Of a DNA stretch of 64,000 nucleotides, positions 29,994 to 41,575 are shown in pieces; the first letter of the stretch is position 1, and the number at the start of each line of letters is the position of its first letter. The stretch lies in the NCBI GenBank assembly GCA_905221605.1, contig CAJNDS010002092.1, positions 138,428 through 202,427 on the forward strand, in the 5' to 3' direction. A program made the position numbers and the translations under genes. The notes below the pieces were generated by a model. The model was not told where the DNA came from, did no database searches, and was given only the letters and a program-made list of their open reading frames with translations. This stretch comes from Symbiodinium natans (lineage: Eukaryota; Sar; Dinophyceae; Suessiales; Symbiodiniaceae).

Positions 29994-30319
29994 CTGGTGG
30001 AGTTGTGGGGTTTAGGGTTTGGGGTTTGGGGTTTAGGGTTTAGGGTTTGGGGTTTGGGGTAGGACTTAGGAATTTAGGGTTTAGGTAGGTACATCCTAGA
30101 ACAACTAGATTCAAGGCATCAAGCAAGGGGCCACAGCCCACGCACTGAAGCCTACGCACTGAGCCCTAGGCGAATTCAGCCCGTCTAAGCCCGGAACCCC
30201 TAAACCTCAACCCTACCACCCTAGACAATTAAACCCTACCCCCTAAACCCTAAACCTAAACCCTAACCCCAAACCTGCTCAGGGGGAGCCTGGGCAACCC
30301 GGCTGGACTTTGTGCTTAC

Positions 30320-30344
30320 CGACCTGCCGACTTTGTCAGGTCGC
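30320..30344 (-). CDS. Predicted microexon
   Basis: CGACAG acceptor and a consensus donor GTCG/GTAAGC enclose RPDKVGRS. 25 nt. Confidence 0.45.
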
Positions 30345-30555
30345 CTGTCGGCTGGAGTCGCTACCCCTAACCCTAAACCCGAAACCCTAAACCCTAAACC
30401 TAAACCCCAAACCCTAAACTCGAAACCCCAGCGTTTTCAAGTTCTTGGGCTTTTTGGGGTCTTTAAGGGCCTGGGGCTTCAGGGTTGTTAGGGGCGAAAA
30501 CTCTTGGGTTGGCAGTACAGGGTTTCGGGGTTTAGGACTTAAACGTAGGGGTTTG

Positions 30556-30674
30556 AGGGTAGGGTTTAGGGTTTAGGGTTTAGGGTTTAGGGTTTAGGGT
30601 TTAGGGTTTAGGGTTTAGGGTTTAGGGTTTAGGGTTTAGGGTTTAGGGTTTAGGGTTTAGGGTTTAGGGTTTAG
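30556..30674 (+). repeat. TTTAGGG array
   Basis: About 16 perfect tandem units. Confidence 0.95.
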
Positions 30675-30956
30675 GGGCTTAAGGCTTAGGGGATGAGGGC
30701 ATAGGGTTTCCTGGCGAAGGCCCAGCCGGTCCACTTCTCTAAGCTGGGTTGGCCCGTTAAACCCTCTGAAAGTCTGTAGATATGATCGGTTTGGGGTTCA
30801 GGGTTTAGGGTTTAGGGTTTAGGGTTTAGGGTTTAGGGTTTAGGGTTTAACCAAGCTGGTGGAGAAAAAAACCAGCCAGTATCCCAAGGACCTAGTCAGT
30901 ACATGATGGAACCTTCTGGGGCTCCTCTCTATGCGGAGCCTCTCTATAGGGCTTAC

Positions 30957-30988
30957 TGGCACATGAAGCGGCGCCACTGTTCAGAGAA
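30957..30988 (-). CDS. Predicted microexon
   Basis: GAGTAG acceptor; FSEQWRRFMC; consensus donor CA/GTAAGC. The larger 64- and 76-codon frames over 30,892-31,133 are judged shadows. Confidence 0.45.
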
Positions 30989-31224
30989 CTACTCAACGGA
31001 ACTGTCCTTGATCTCAAGGGACTCATGCTCGGACCCTCAACCTTCAAACCCCCGACTCCACAAAAATCATCCCCCAACCCCCCCAAAACGCCCCCAAAAC
31101 TCCTACATCCCAGCCCTAAACCCTAAACCCTAAACCCTAAACCCTAAACCCTAAACCCTAAACCCTAAACCCTAAACCCTAAACTCTAAACCCCAAACCC
31201 TGAACCCTGCACCCCAAAGCAAGC

Positions 31225-31308
31225 CTAAGGTGGGTGGAAGCTGCGGCTTCTTCTCTGCCTTGGTGAGCGGAGAGCGGCAAGCCCCCCCAGCGCCGAAGGC
31301 TTTTGTGG
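31225..31308 (-). CDS. Predicted exon, probable channel N-terminal region
   Basis: GCGAAG acceptor; TKAFGAGGACRSPLTKAEKK then PQLPPTL; GC donor. Basic, low-complexity. Confidence 0.5.
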   Translation of the reverse strand, partial: PQKPSALGGLAALRSPRQRRSRSFHPP

Positions 31309-31415
31309 CTTCGCGTTTTGGGCTTTAGGGTTTAGGATTATTATTGGGGTTTAGGGTTTAGGGTTTAGGGTTTAGGGTTTAGGGTTTAGGGTTTAGGGTT
31401 TAGGGTTTAGGTATA

Positions 31416-31504
31416 CTTACTTCTCCAACAACAGGTTAAACTTCATGATTCCTACTAAATAAGGAAACCCAAAAAGTTTAAAGTTCAACTATTGGCTAAG
31501 CAAG
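31416..31504. mobile_element. Family E introner-like element, inserted in telomeric repeats
   Basis: Ends CTTACTTCTCCAACA and TATTGGCTAAGCAAG are inverted; TATA flanks both sides (412-415, 505-508), a 4-bp target duplication. Same family as the FMO intron at 46,704-46,842. Confidence 0.8.
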
Positions 31505-32419
31505 TATAGGGTTTAGGGTTTAGGGTTTAGGGTTTAGGGTTTAGGGTTTAGGGTTTAGGGTTTAGGGTTTAGGGTTTAGGGTTTAGGGTTTAGGGTGTAG
31601 GGCTTAGGGCGGAGCCAGGTCCCTTTGGGCCACCGAGTTCAGGGGCCCCAGGCGCGGCGCGCGGCCCTGAGACCCCTAGCGGAGGAAATTGCGCAAGGGC
31701 TTAGGGTTTAGGATGTTGGGGGTTTAGGATGTTGGGGGTTTAGGGTTTAGGGTTTAGGGTTTAGGGTTTAGGGTTTAAGGTTTAGGGTTTAGGGTTTAGG
31801 GTTTAGGGTTAAGGGTGTAGAGTTTAGTGTTTAGGGATGTTTCGGGTTTAGGGTTTAGGGGTTTGGTTGTTAAGGCGCTTGGGCTTGGGAGGGCAGGGCT
31901 TGGGGCGTTGGGGAAGGGCTTAGGGCTTAGGATGTTGGGGGTTTCGGGTTTCGGTTTAGGGTTTAGGGTTTAGGGTGTAGGGCGTAGGGTTTAGGGGTTA
32001 GGGTTTAGGGTTTAGGGTTTAGGGTTTAGGGTTTAGGGTTTCGGCTTAGGTTTTAGGGACTTTCGGGGTTTCCTCAGCTCTAGGGATCAAGGCTAAGGCA
32101 AGGGTTCAGGGCTCAGGGTTCGGGGCGAAAGTACTATCGGGGGGTTCATAATTAAAAACCCTAAACCCTAAACCCTAAACCCTAAACCATAAAAAAAAAA
32201 AAAAAATATATATATATATGCTACCCCCCCCCCCAGCGACCTGCCCTTTTTAGGCCTTTTTAGGCCTTTTTAACAAAAAACAACAACGAAGGCCCAAACG
32301 TCGCGTAGTTAATCACCGGGTAATGAAGGACAGTTACTGGGACAACCACCTCAATCTACATTTTGAATCTGAAGCGGACAATGCTGTGTTTAGATGTTTA
32401 GATCTGTGTTTTTTCTATG

Positions 32420-33190
32420 CAAATTGTTCGTTTAAAAGGGCAATTAATGTTTTGTTGAGCAACTAAATTATTTATACAATGGTGTTTGTACGGGGAAAAG
32501 TATTAATCAAATAGTGAAACATTTTTCTTGATTCTATGCGAATTTAACTACTAGAGTAATTATTAAGCAAACAACCCAATTTGACTCAAGTGAATACTAT
32601 TTAAAGGAGCATACCCAACCAAGATACGAAACAAACACCATTCTCAACCAACATATGGCAAAGTGTGCGTTTAAAGGGCAAATGATGCTTTGTTGAGCAA
32701 CTACTGTGTTTATACAATTGTGTTTGTACTAGGCAAAGTATGAACCAAATACTATCTGAAAAGTCCACTGAAATACCTTATGTTTACATATTCATGAAAC
32801 TTTATTTATTTTTGAAATAATAATTCTATGCAAATTTAGCTACTAGAGTAAGTATGAAGCAAATAACCCTATTTGACTCAAGTGACTGCCATTTCGAGGA
32901 CCATACTCAACCAAAATACGAAATAAGCACCATATTCAACAGAAAATATGGCAAAGTGTTGTTTAAAGGGAAAATAGTGCTTTGTTGAGCAACTAATGCA
33001 TTGAAACAGTTGTGTTTATACCAGGCAAAGTATAATTGAAATACTATCTGCAAAGTCCACTGAATTACCTTACGTTTACATATTCATGAAACAATTTTTA
33101 TTTTTGAAATAGTCATTCTATGCGAATTTAACTACTAGAGTAATTCTTAAGCAAATAGATGCTCAACCAAATACGAAATACACACTAACG
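32420..33190. repeat. Internal repeats of about 290 bp, three copies
   Basis: TTTAAAGGGCAA...TGCTTTGTTGAGCAACTA, then CTATGC(A/G)AATTTA(A/G)CTACTAGAGTAA recur at about 32,430, 32,665 and 32,960. Related units of about 120 bp (GGTTCTAC(A/C)TACATAA) follow at 33,190, 33,310 and 33,790. Confidence 0.8.
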
Positions 33191-33924
33191 GAAATGGAAG
33201 CGGTTCTACCTACATAAAAATGAAACAAAGATTGCTGAAGTATTCAATACAGACAACTTATATACTATGTCTGAAAAGCACAATTTGCATAAGCAAGCTT
33301 AAAAATGCACAACAATGGAAATAGAAGAGGTTCTACATACATAACGATGAAACAAAGATGTGTGAAGTATTCAATAAAGACCACTTATACACTATGCTTG
33401 AAAAACACATCTTGCACAATCAGGCGTAAAAAATGCACAAGAATCCTAGAAAAGTACTTAGTGAAGGCCATACACAAGCAAATTCACAAGTACAAAAAAA
33501 CATCCAAAAGCGCAAGCTTTTCACGAGAATCTCTGGTGAAGTTTGGATTATAGGGTTTTGGGGTATCCCTGGACGAGTAGGAGTCACTTTTTCAGCAAAC
33601 AATTCTAAGCAATAAATTCTTTTTTTCAAGACAAGAATTGCAAATGCTGCTTCTAGATAATTAATCGCTTTTACCAGACAAATATAACCCATGTGAACTT
33701 AGCTACCAGAGCACCAAGTAATGGCTGAAGAAGGTCTACTACACTTGAGTACAACCAAAAGATGCACTAAACACTAGTTGAAAAAGAAGCGAAGCGGTTC
33801 TACGTACATAATAACGAAACAAATAGTTCTGAAGCACTAGAAAGACCACTTGTATACTATTTCTGAAAAGCACAATTAGCATAAGCACACTTAAAAATGC
33901 GTAGTTGTTGCCTCGTGACCGTAA

Positions 33925-34170
33925 AGGCGAGCCAAAAAGCCAAAATACCAAAACCAAAAAAACCAAAAATACCAAAACCAAAAAAACCCAAAAAAACAAA
34001 ACCAAAAAAAAACAAAAACACCAATTTTCCGGGACTCTTGGAGAAGCCTCATAGGGATTCCTGAGAGTTCCGGAAAATTGTTTTTTTGTTTTTTTTTGGT
34101 TTTTTGGTTTTTTTTGGTTTTTTTGGTTTCGGTGTTTTTGTTTTTTTTGGTTTCGGTGTTTTTGGTTTTT
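33925..34170. repeat. Long hairpin of AAAACC / GGTTTT arms
   Basis: About 100 bp of ACCAAAAA repeats is followed by CAATTTTCCGGGACTC, a loop, GAGTTCCGGAAAATTG, then about 100 bp of TTTTTGGT. The two halves are mirror complements. Confidence 0.85.
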
Positions 34171-34388
34171 CTACTGTCCCGTGTATGCGATTTTAGCTGT
34201 ATTTTAGTCTATGCCCTAGGAAATACGCTATTTTGCACACCGAGTTTGCTTGCAGTGCAGCTGGGTGACTTGAGACAAGGCGAGAAGGGGTAGGTCACTG
34301 GGGGGGGGGGGGGGGGTACCACATATATATATATATATACGGACCCTAAGGGAAAAAACATCGCAACTTTTCCGACCCCTAATATTGC

Positions 34389-34442
34389 TCAGCTCCCAAC
34401 GTCGATGGGTTCAGACGTCCCTTGAGGAGCATCTTCAACCGC
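34389..34442 (-). CDS. Predicted terminal exon with stop codon
   Basis: TACCCAG acceptor; AVEDAPQGTSEPIDVGS then TGA. Probably the 3' end of the gene read from higher coordinates. Gene not recognised. Confidence 0.55.
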   Translation of the reverse strand, partial: AVEDAPQGTSEPIDVGS

Positions 34443-34590
34443 CTGGGTACCAAAAGCTGAATCAGAGACGCGGGCTCCTAAACCCTAAACCCCAAACCCT
34501 AAGCCCTTGACTCTGCATACTTCGTACCTGAAAACAACTCAATCGCGAACTTTGGGTTCAGGGTTTAGGAAGTTTAGGCTGAGGGTTTCC

Positions 34591-34652
34591 GTCTGGCGTA
34601 CTTGTCAAGATCATGAAGCCCTCATGCGGCATGGCAAAGGACTTTGGAGCTC
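34591..34652 (-). CDS. Predicted exon, unknown gene
   Basis: ATCTCAG acceptor; APKSFAMPHEGFMILTSTPD. The opposite strand resembles a kinase APE motif but has an in-frame stop. Confidence 0.55.
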
Positions 34653-34772
34653 CTGAGATCTAGTTGAACCCCAAAGTGTACCAGTGGACATGCTGGGGTT
34701 ACCCTTTTGCTTGCAGCAGCCTGAAACCCTAAACCCTAAACCCTAAACCCTAAAGCCCTGAACCCCAAAACC

Positions 34773-34802
34773 CTGAAATGAGTGTCCGACATCTTTGCCA
34801 TC
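34773..34802 (-). CDS. Predicted short exon
   Basis: GGCCCAG acceptor; DGKDVGHSFQ; the donor is at a GGTTTTGG sequence. Confidence 0.4.
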
Positions 34803-35213
34803 CTGGGCCATGGGTGACAAAAGCTCAGGCCATCTCACCCGGATTGGTACCCTCAACCCTAAACCCTAAATAACCCTAAATAACCCTAAATAACCCTAAA
34901 TAACCCTAAAATAACCCTAGATAACCCTAAATAACCCTAAATAACCCTAAATATAAATAACCCTCAACCCTAAACCCTAAACCCTAGACCCTAAACCCTA
35001 TTCCCTAAACCCTGGCAGGGATCCAGGGGTTTGAGGTAGAGTCTGGTGTTGGGGGGTGGGGGGGGGGTGAGCTGGTGGTTGGGCCTTGGGGTGCAGGAGG
35101 TGGAGCACATGGCGACTCAATGATACTAATAACAGCTCAATGTACATGCGAGTATACCGGCAAACAACAATCAGACTTATTAGTGATGGTAATGATGATA
35201 GTAGCCACTTAGC

Positions 35214-35247
35214 ATCGACAACCATGTGCTGTTCGGCAAAAGGGGCT
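35214..35247 (-). CDS. Predicted short exon
   Basis: TGCACAG acceptor; APFAEQHMVVD; GC donor (GAT/GCTAAG). Confidence 0.45.
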
Positions 35248-35486
35248 CTGTGCACAACCCTAAACCCTAAACCCTAAACCCAAAATTTCAAAACCCTAAA
35301 CCCAAAACCCTAAACCCTGAACCCTGAACCCCTGTCCTTTAGGCTTCGGCCTCTCATTGAGCGTAGAATTGGATTAGGCTTTAGCTGCATGAGCAGGTGT
35401 CTCAACCTCGAGAAGCAGGCTCCCTACAGCAACCACCCTAAACCCTAAACCCTAAACCCTAAACCCCTAAAACCCCTAATAACCAC

Positions 35487-35538
35487 ATGCAAATGTGTCC
35501 ATTGCCTTCTTTATCTGGATCTTTGCCGCATGGTGGGC
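35487..35538 (-). CDS. Predicted exon, helical
   Basis: CTGTCAG acceptor; AHHAAKIQIKKAMDTFA; GT donor (GCAT/GTGGTT). Amphipathic helix character. In phase with 35,692-35,733. Confidence 0.6.
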
Positions 35539-35691
35539 CTGACAGTTTAGGGTTAGGGTTTAGGGTTTAGGGTTTAGGGTTTAGGATTTAGGGTTTAGGG
35601 TTTAGGGATTAGGGTTTAGGGTTTAGGGTTTAGGGTTTAGGGTTTAGGAGTTTAGGGGTTTAGGGTTTAGGGTTCAGGGTTCAGGGTGGAC

Positions 35692-35733
35692 GCTGGACAG
35701 CTTGACAGCAGCTGCCCCCACTAACTGATGCAC
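35692..35733 (-). CDS. Predicted exon
   Basis: GTCTACAG acceptor; VHQLVGAAAVKLSS; GT donor (AGC/GTCCAC). 42 nt, phase 0 to 0. Confidence 0.55.
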
Positions 35734-36254
35734 CTGTAGACGTAAGGTACGAGTATCAGTCAAGAACCAACCCTAAACCCTAAACCCTAAACCCTAAACC
35801 CTAAACCCTAAACCCTAAAACCTAAACCTAAGCCCAAAAAGCTCCCGCGGCACTTGCCCACATCAACCCGGAACCCTGATCCGTTCGTAAACCAACAACG
35901 GCCAAAGCATGCTAATGACCCTTAGGACCCTATATTGATACCACCGTCAAGTCCGTCGGAAGACCCTGAACCCTCAAAACCCCAAACCCTGAACCCTGAG
36001 CCCTTACCCCTTTATCCTAAACCCTAAACCCTACACCCTAAACCCGAAACCCCAAATCCCCAAACTGGGCCCTATACCCTAAACCCTAAACCCTGAAATC
36101 TCTGAGCCCCGAGCGGCAGCAGCTGAGGGCATGCTGCCAGGATGGGTTTTTCAGGGCAAGGGCCAACCACGTGTTGAGGAGGGTTTAGGGTTTAGGGTTT
36201 AGGGTTAGAGTTTAGGGCTTAGGGCTTAGGGTTTGGGGTTTGGGTCTTAGAGGG

Positions 36255-37998
36255 GCTGGGGTTCGGAAGTTGAGGGAGTACTGCTGATCTGTATTGCTGC
36301 CGGTTGCTTATGCGACAACATGATCCCGTTAAGGGCCTGCCCGCCCTTCCCTCAAAAAGCCGAGCAAAAATTCTGCGACGGGCTCACATTTCGAGAAAAC
36401 ACGTCGGCATTCCAGTCAGTTGGTCTCGCTGCCGGCAGCTGCCTAGATACATTAATCACACCGCCCCACATCGCCAAACACGTGGTATGGCACTGTCAGT
36501 CCGCGCTACTCTACATCTTGCATGGCACAGCGAAACACAGCGACCAGTCTTGAAGCGTCTGCCGGTTTATTGGCACGACTTTTGCATGACATGAAACCCG
36601 GAAGCAGTTCTTGATGGTGTGCCTATGTTTCGTGTTGTTGTGCGCTCTTTCCGCGCCCGGGCTGCACTGAGGCGGCGTGCTGAATTGGATGCTGCATGCG
36701 CCTTGCCTCTCTTGCTCACATGATGCCTGACCTGGCCTTGGAGCAAAACTGGTTCTGGGTTCTACTGCCTCAATCCGCCTCCACGTCCAGCCAGCTCCTC
36801 TGGTCCGCCTCCGCTTGGGTGAGTGAGTCATTCCTCCTCTTGGTCGGTCTGAGCACCGCCTACCGAGCCGCCTTCGTCGACTTTTGTCTCGGGCTACCGT
36901 CCAGCTGCAAGTTTCCCGTGCCTCCTGCCAATGGGCAGCGAGCCCGACGCCGGCTAAGCTTTATGTGATTTGCTGTGCGCCGCCCTCAGAAGTAGGGTTG
37001 CCAGTCTATGGTCTGCAGCCGGTGTCCGTTTGCGTGTTTGTTTTCGCCCCGCCCTCAGAAGTATGTTCTTTCTTTGCAAAACGTGCACAAGCATTGTTCG
37101 ATGAACATTTCAAAACAATCGCGCCCACAGCTCCTCTCACCTCAAGACCAAAGCCGTTTAAATGTTGCCTTGGTGTCACAGCCAGCCATCGCCACCCAAC
37201 ACCCACACTGGGATTTCGAGAGTGCTGAACCCACCTTTCATGAACAAGCCACACAGTTATGACCCGTTGATGGCGCAACTTCGACAAGCGCTGCTGTCAA
37301 ATCGCTGGCGGCGGTCACAATGCACGCACTTGGGCTTCTCAGCTGGGCACATGCACCATATAGCATGCCAGGGGGATTGGCTGGACTTCGCCGAGGGTTG
37401 AAGTGGCATTTTTCTGCCCGCCCTGCCCCCCCCCCCCCCCCCCCCCCCACCTGCTGCACTCCAAACCAAAGAAGTTAAGGCCCATGCCGCTTGGGGAGCG
37501 GGGTTCGGAAGTTGAGGGAATACTGCTGATCTGAATTGGTGCTGGTCGCATTTACGACAACATGATCCCGGGTGAGGGCCTGCCCGCCCCCTCAAAAAGC
37601 CGAGCAAAAATTCAGCGACGGGCTCACATCTCGAGAAAACACGCTGGCATTCCAGTCAGTTGGTCTCGCTGCCGGCAGATACTTAGACAAATGAATCAGC
37701 ACCGCCCCACATCGCCAAACACATGGCATGGCACTGTCAGTCCGCGCTACTCTACATCTTGCATGGAAGTCTTCTTTATCCTGGCACAGCGAAACACAGC
37801 GACCAGTCTTGAAACGCTTGCCGGTTCTTTCCTTGCAAAACGTGCACAAGTATTGTTCGATGAACATTTCAAAACAATCGCGCCCACAGCTCCTCTCACC
37901 TCAAGACCAAAGCCGTTTAAATGTTGCCTTGGTGTCACAGCCAGCCATCGCCACCCAACACCCGCTGTGCCGAGGGTTGAAGTGGCATTTTTCTGCCC

Positions 37999-38029
<31 letters not shown>

Positions 38030-39400
38030 CCTGCTGCACTCCAAACCAAAGAAGTTAAGGCCCATGCCGCTTGGGGAGCGGGGTTCGGAAGTTGAGGGAA
38101 TACTGCTGATCTGAATTGGTGCTGGTCGCATTTACGACAACATGATCGCGGGGCATGACGTGAAATCCTGCAGCAGTTCTTGATTGTTTGCCTATGTTCC
38201 TTTTTGTGCAAAACGTAATCCAAGTATTGTTCGATGAACATGGCAAAACAATCGCGCCCACAACTCATCTCACCTCAAAAACCAAAGCAGTTACGTGTTG
38301 CCTTGGTGTCACAGCCAGCCGTCGCCACCCAACACCCACACTGGGATTTTGACAGTGTTGAACCCACCTTCCATGAACAAGCCACACTACGGCCCGTTGA
38401 TGGTGCAACTTCTCCAAGCGCTGCTGTCAAATCGCTGGCGGCGGTCACAATGCACGCACTTGGGCTTCTCAGCTGGGCACATGCACCTATAGCATGCCAG
38501 GGGGATTGGCTGGACTTCGCCGAGGGTTGAAGTGGCATTTTTCTGCCCGCCCCCCCCCCCCCCCCCCCCCCCCTTGCTGCGCTCGGTTGGGAAGTTGAAG
38601 GAGTACTGCTGATCTGTATTGCTGTTGGTAGCTTTTACGACAACATGATCCCGGGTGAGGGCCTGCCCGCCCTTCCTTCAAAAAACCGAGCAACAATTCA
38701 GCGACGGGCTCACAACTCGAGAAAACACGTCGGCATTCCAGTCAACTAATCCTGTTCGCGGCAGATACTTAAACTTAGACAAATTAATCAGCACTGCCCC
38801 ACATCGCCAACCACGTGGCATGGCACTGTCAGTCCGCACTACTCCACATCCTGCATGGGAGTCTTCTTCATTCTCGCACAGCAACCAGTCTTGAAGCGTC
38901 TGCCGGTTTATTGGCACGACTTTTTGCGTGGCATGATGTCCTGCAGCAACTTTTGTTTGTTGTGTGCCTTTATGTTCCTTCTTTGCACATGTCAAAACAA
39001 TCGCGCCCACAGCTCATCTCACCTCAAGACCAAAGCCGCTAAATGTTGCCTTGGTGTCACAGTCAGACGCAGCGTCGCCAACACCCACAATGCGAAAGAA
39101 ATGAGACAAGCGGCACGTCTTGAAAATGTTGAACCCACCTTGGCTGCCACCATGAACAAGCCCTCACCATGGCCCGTTTAGGGTTTAGGGTTTAGGGTTT
39201 AGGGTTTAGGGTTAGGGTTTACGGTTTAGGGTGTTTCACCAATGCCCGTTGATGGCGCAACTTCGCCAAGATCTGCTGTCAAGTCGCTGGCGGCGGTCAC
39301 GATGCACACACTTGGGAGTTGAGGATGCCACCTGGGCACAGCATGCCATGGCTTGCAGCAGCGGCATTTTTTCTGCCCGCCCTGCCCCCCCCCCCCTCTC
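36255..39400. repeat. Locally duplicated block, four units, telomere-poor
   Basis: Units start with GGTTCGGAAGTTGAGGGA(A/G)TACTGC (about 36,255, 37,500, 38,085, 38,585). They share TCGAGAAAACACG(T/C)(C/T)GGCAT, AAACAATCGCGCCCAC and CGAGGGTTGAAGTGGCA, and end in C runs of about 18-30. Units differ by internal deletions. Overlapping frames up to 177 codons on both strands come from this shared sequence. Function unknown. Confidence 0.85.
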
Positions 39401-39840
39401 CCCCTACCTTCCAACAAAACTTAACGCCATGTTAAGCGCCAGGCCGCAACTCTTTTGGCTCCTTCTGACCCTGCCAGGTTGCCAGCTGCAAAATGAAAGT
39501 CCAAAGCCCAAGCCTTCAAGAATTCAGGCCTGGTGTAAGAAGAGCAGTTGCGGGGGGAAGTGGTCCGCGCCAGGAGGCAAATCACGGCCTGACTGCAAAC
39601 CGAATCAGAAGGAGCGCATGATCCTAAGGATCCATCAGCTCTGGCTTGGGAGCATTCCCTCTTCGAACATCAGCAACCCAGCGAACTGTTGTGTCCCAGG
39701 CCAGGCGCATCATCCTGCAAACCAAACTTGGGACAGGAGTGGAACCGTCATTGCATCACCCCACATGGTTGCGCACATTCAAGCAGGGCCCCTGGGCACG
39801 AATGCTTTTTTCTATGCGGGGCGGCCCATGGTGTCACGTC

Positions 39841-39901
39841 CTGGGGACGAAACCCCGGTCGCTGAACCCGCGTGGCAGCTCTGTCCAATTGAGATCCCCT
39901 T
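39841..39901 (-). CDS. Predicted exon, unknown gene
   Basis: GTTCACAG acceptor; GDLNWTELPRGFSDRGFVP; donor apparently GA. Lies opposite a 272-codon plus frame (39,231-40,049), which I could not support. Confidence 0.4.
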
Positions 39902-39945
39902 CTGTGAACAGAAGTTGTTGGAAGGATGGTTCGGAATGCTTGTAC

Positions 39946-39995
39946 CAACTCAATTTTCAGAGGAAGCCACTTCCTCCCACCCGTTGAGCCGCATG
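39946..39995 (-). CDS. Predicted exon, unknown gene
   Basis: GCGTTGCAG acceptor; CGSTGGRKWLPLKIEL; GT donor GTACAAG. Confidence 0.4.
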
Positions 39996-40188
39996 CTGCA
40001 ACGCAAGATGCCAGATGGTGACTGTCTGGTGTTGGCACTGGGTCGGTGAAAAGGATTACAGCTTGGGCATCTTGGATGGGCACTGTGAGACTGATTCACA
40101 CTGCTGAAACTTAGGGAAGATGCAAAGACGGCCCCACGTCACATGTGACGTGGGCAATCGTCGAAATGACCCGCACAAGTTCACTCAC

Positions 40189-40282
40189 CGGCGTCTTGAT
40201 GCTAGCTCCACCATTTCCTGGTTCATGAGACCCTTCACCATGTCCAGCGTGTAAGGGTACCTTGGAAAGCACTTAATGCACC
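40189..40282 (-). CDS. Predicted exon, unknown gene
   Basis: TTGCCAG acceptor and a strong donor CG/GTGAGT. Reads CIKCFPRYPYTLDMVKGLMN then QEMVELASRR. High-quality exon; family not recognised. Confidence 0.7.
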
Positions 40283-40373
40283 CTGGCAAGACACAAAAAG
40301 CAGTTGGCTTCTGCAGCTTCGGGCAATTTCGTCGCATAAATGGCTCAAGACTACTCTGGCGCATTTGTGTACC

Positions 40374-40418
40374 CGAGCTCGGTGATCGTCTTCTTCCAGT
40401 CGTCCCATTCACGCTTGC
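40374..40418 (-). CDS. Predicted exon, unknown gene
   Basis: ATGGCAG acceptor; KREWDDWKKTITEL; joins in frame to CIKCFP of the next exon as ...ELGCIK. Confidence 0.55.
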
Positions 40419-40818
40419 CTGCCATAAATTTTGTTAACGTCCCTTTTACCACAGGCTGCAGTAGAAAGAGGTCACCAAAAGAGACCATAACATAAACAAA
40501 CCCCCATGTCAGGATGGCTATTGACTCCCATGAAGGTACTTTTGTACCTCGTTTTTCTGGTGGGACTGTGTACCCATGAAAAACCTCGAACTCTGACCTG
40601 CGTCAGACTTCGGGAAATAAACCGTGAGTGTTCAGAGTTAGTTGCCCAGTATCCTAGGGGAACTGAAGGATACCCTCTGGGATTCTCTCGGGGTCGTGAT
40701 ACCCCAAAAAGTTACGTACTCTACTACGAAGGTTTGGAGGTTGGGTTTCTCTTGGTCGCAGAACCCCTAACCCCAAACCCCTAAACCCTATAAACCCTCA
40801 ACCATCCACTGCCCTTAC

Positions 40819-40918
40819 ATGCCGGAGGCGCAGCACGCCAAGAACTGCTCAGGCGGGTGGATCTCAAGCTGTCGTTGACGCTTCAGTGGGCCCGTCACCG
40901 CGCCGCGTTCCGCGATGC
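40819..40918 (-). CDS. Predicted exon, unknown gene
   Basis: CTCCTGCAG acceptor and consensus donor AT/GTAAGG. Contains RGAVTGPLKRQRQLEIHPPE then QFLACCASG. 100 nt. Confidence 0.65.
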
Positions 40919-41023
40919 CTGCAGGAGGTTTAGGGTGTAGGGTGTAGGGTGTAGGGTGTAGGGTTTAGGGTTTAGGGTTTAGGGTTTAGGGTCTCAGGTC
41001 TTAGGGTTTTAGGTTCTTGTTGC

Positions 41024-41107
41024 CTGCTCCAGAGCTCCCAAGACGCCTTCATTCAGGAAGAGACATTGCTTCATACTAGGCCCCCGAGAATCATGTGAGG
41101 CACATGC
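41024..41107 (-). CDS. Predicted exon, unknown gene
   Basis: ATTGAG acceptor; ACASHDSRGPSMKQCLFLNE then GVLGALEQ; GC donor (CAG/GCAACA). 84 nt, phase 0 to 0. Confidence 0.65.
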
Positions 41108-41399
41108 CTCAATCAAGGGGTCTCGGGCTCTCTGGGAAAGTAAACCCTAAACCCTAAACCCTAAACCCTAAACCCTAAACCCTAAACCCGACAAACCCAA
41201 AACCCTAAACCCTAAACTCTAAACCTGCACCGTAAACCCTAGGCACAGGGACCCATCCTGGGGCTTGCAGCCCTAGGCTGCCGTTGAGAATGGTTAGATG
41301 GCTTTACAGTAAGGTCAATGGTTTAGGGTTTAGGGTTTAGGGTTTAGGGTTTAGGGTTTAGGGTTTAGGGTTTAGGGTTTTTGGATTTAGGTCTTTTCT

Positions 41400-41575
41400 T
41401 TGCTCCCCGCCTTGCTGTGGGGCGCAGTTTGCAGGCGAAAACCTGAACCCTGCACATCAAACAAGGTGCCCGTAGAGTGCAAATGAACGGCGAAGCCTTG
41501 CACTGTCCGCCCATCTCAACGACACATGGGCCCTTCGCCAGAAGACACTGTGTCAGCGTGCCTTCCAAGGCTCTT
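41400..41575 (-). CDS. Possible exon, Cys-rich
   Basis: Open minus frame with EGTLTQCLLAKGPCVVEM and VFACKLRPTARRGAKKRP. Internal AG sites make the start uncertain; it may be two exons. Confidence 0.4.

Larger units (their letters stand above)
32205..34340. mobile_element. 2.1-kb AT-rich element with matching complex ends
   Basis: The left end reads TATATATG, CTA, a C run, CAGCGACCTGCCC. The complement of the right end reads TATATATG, TGGTA, a C run, CAGTGACCTACCC. The interior is AT-rich, free of telomeric repeats, with internal repeats and a long hairpin. No transposase-like frame was seen, so it would be non-autonomous. It sits just downstream of a stop codon (34,389). Confidence 0.7.

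Noticed and set aside
34603-34663. Plus-strand frame resembling a protein kinase AKDFGAPEI motif
   Set aside because: Stop codon directly after APEI, no other kinase motifs nearby, and the minus strand has a better splice-bounded exon (APKSFAMPHEGF).
39231-40049. 272-codon plus-strand frame, the longest in the window, with a signal-peptide-like internal start
   Set aside because: Its first third lies in the duplicated C-run block. The rest has no family features, and minus-strand splice-bounded exons overlap it. Not excluded, but unsupported.
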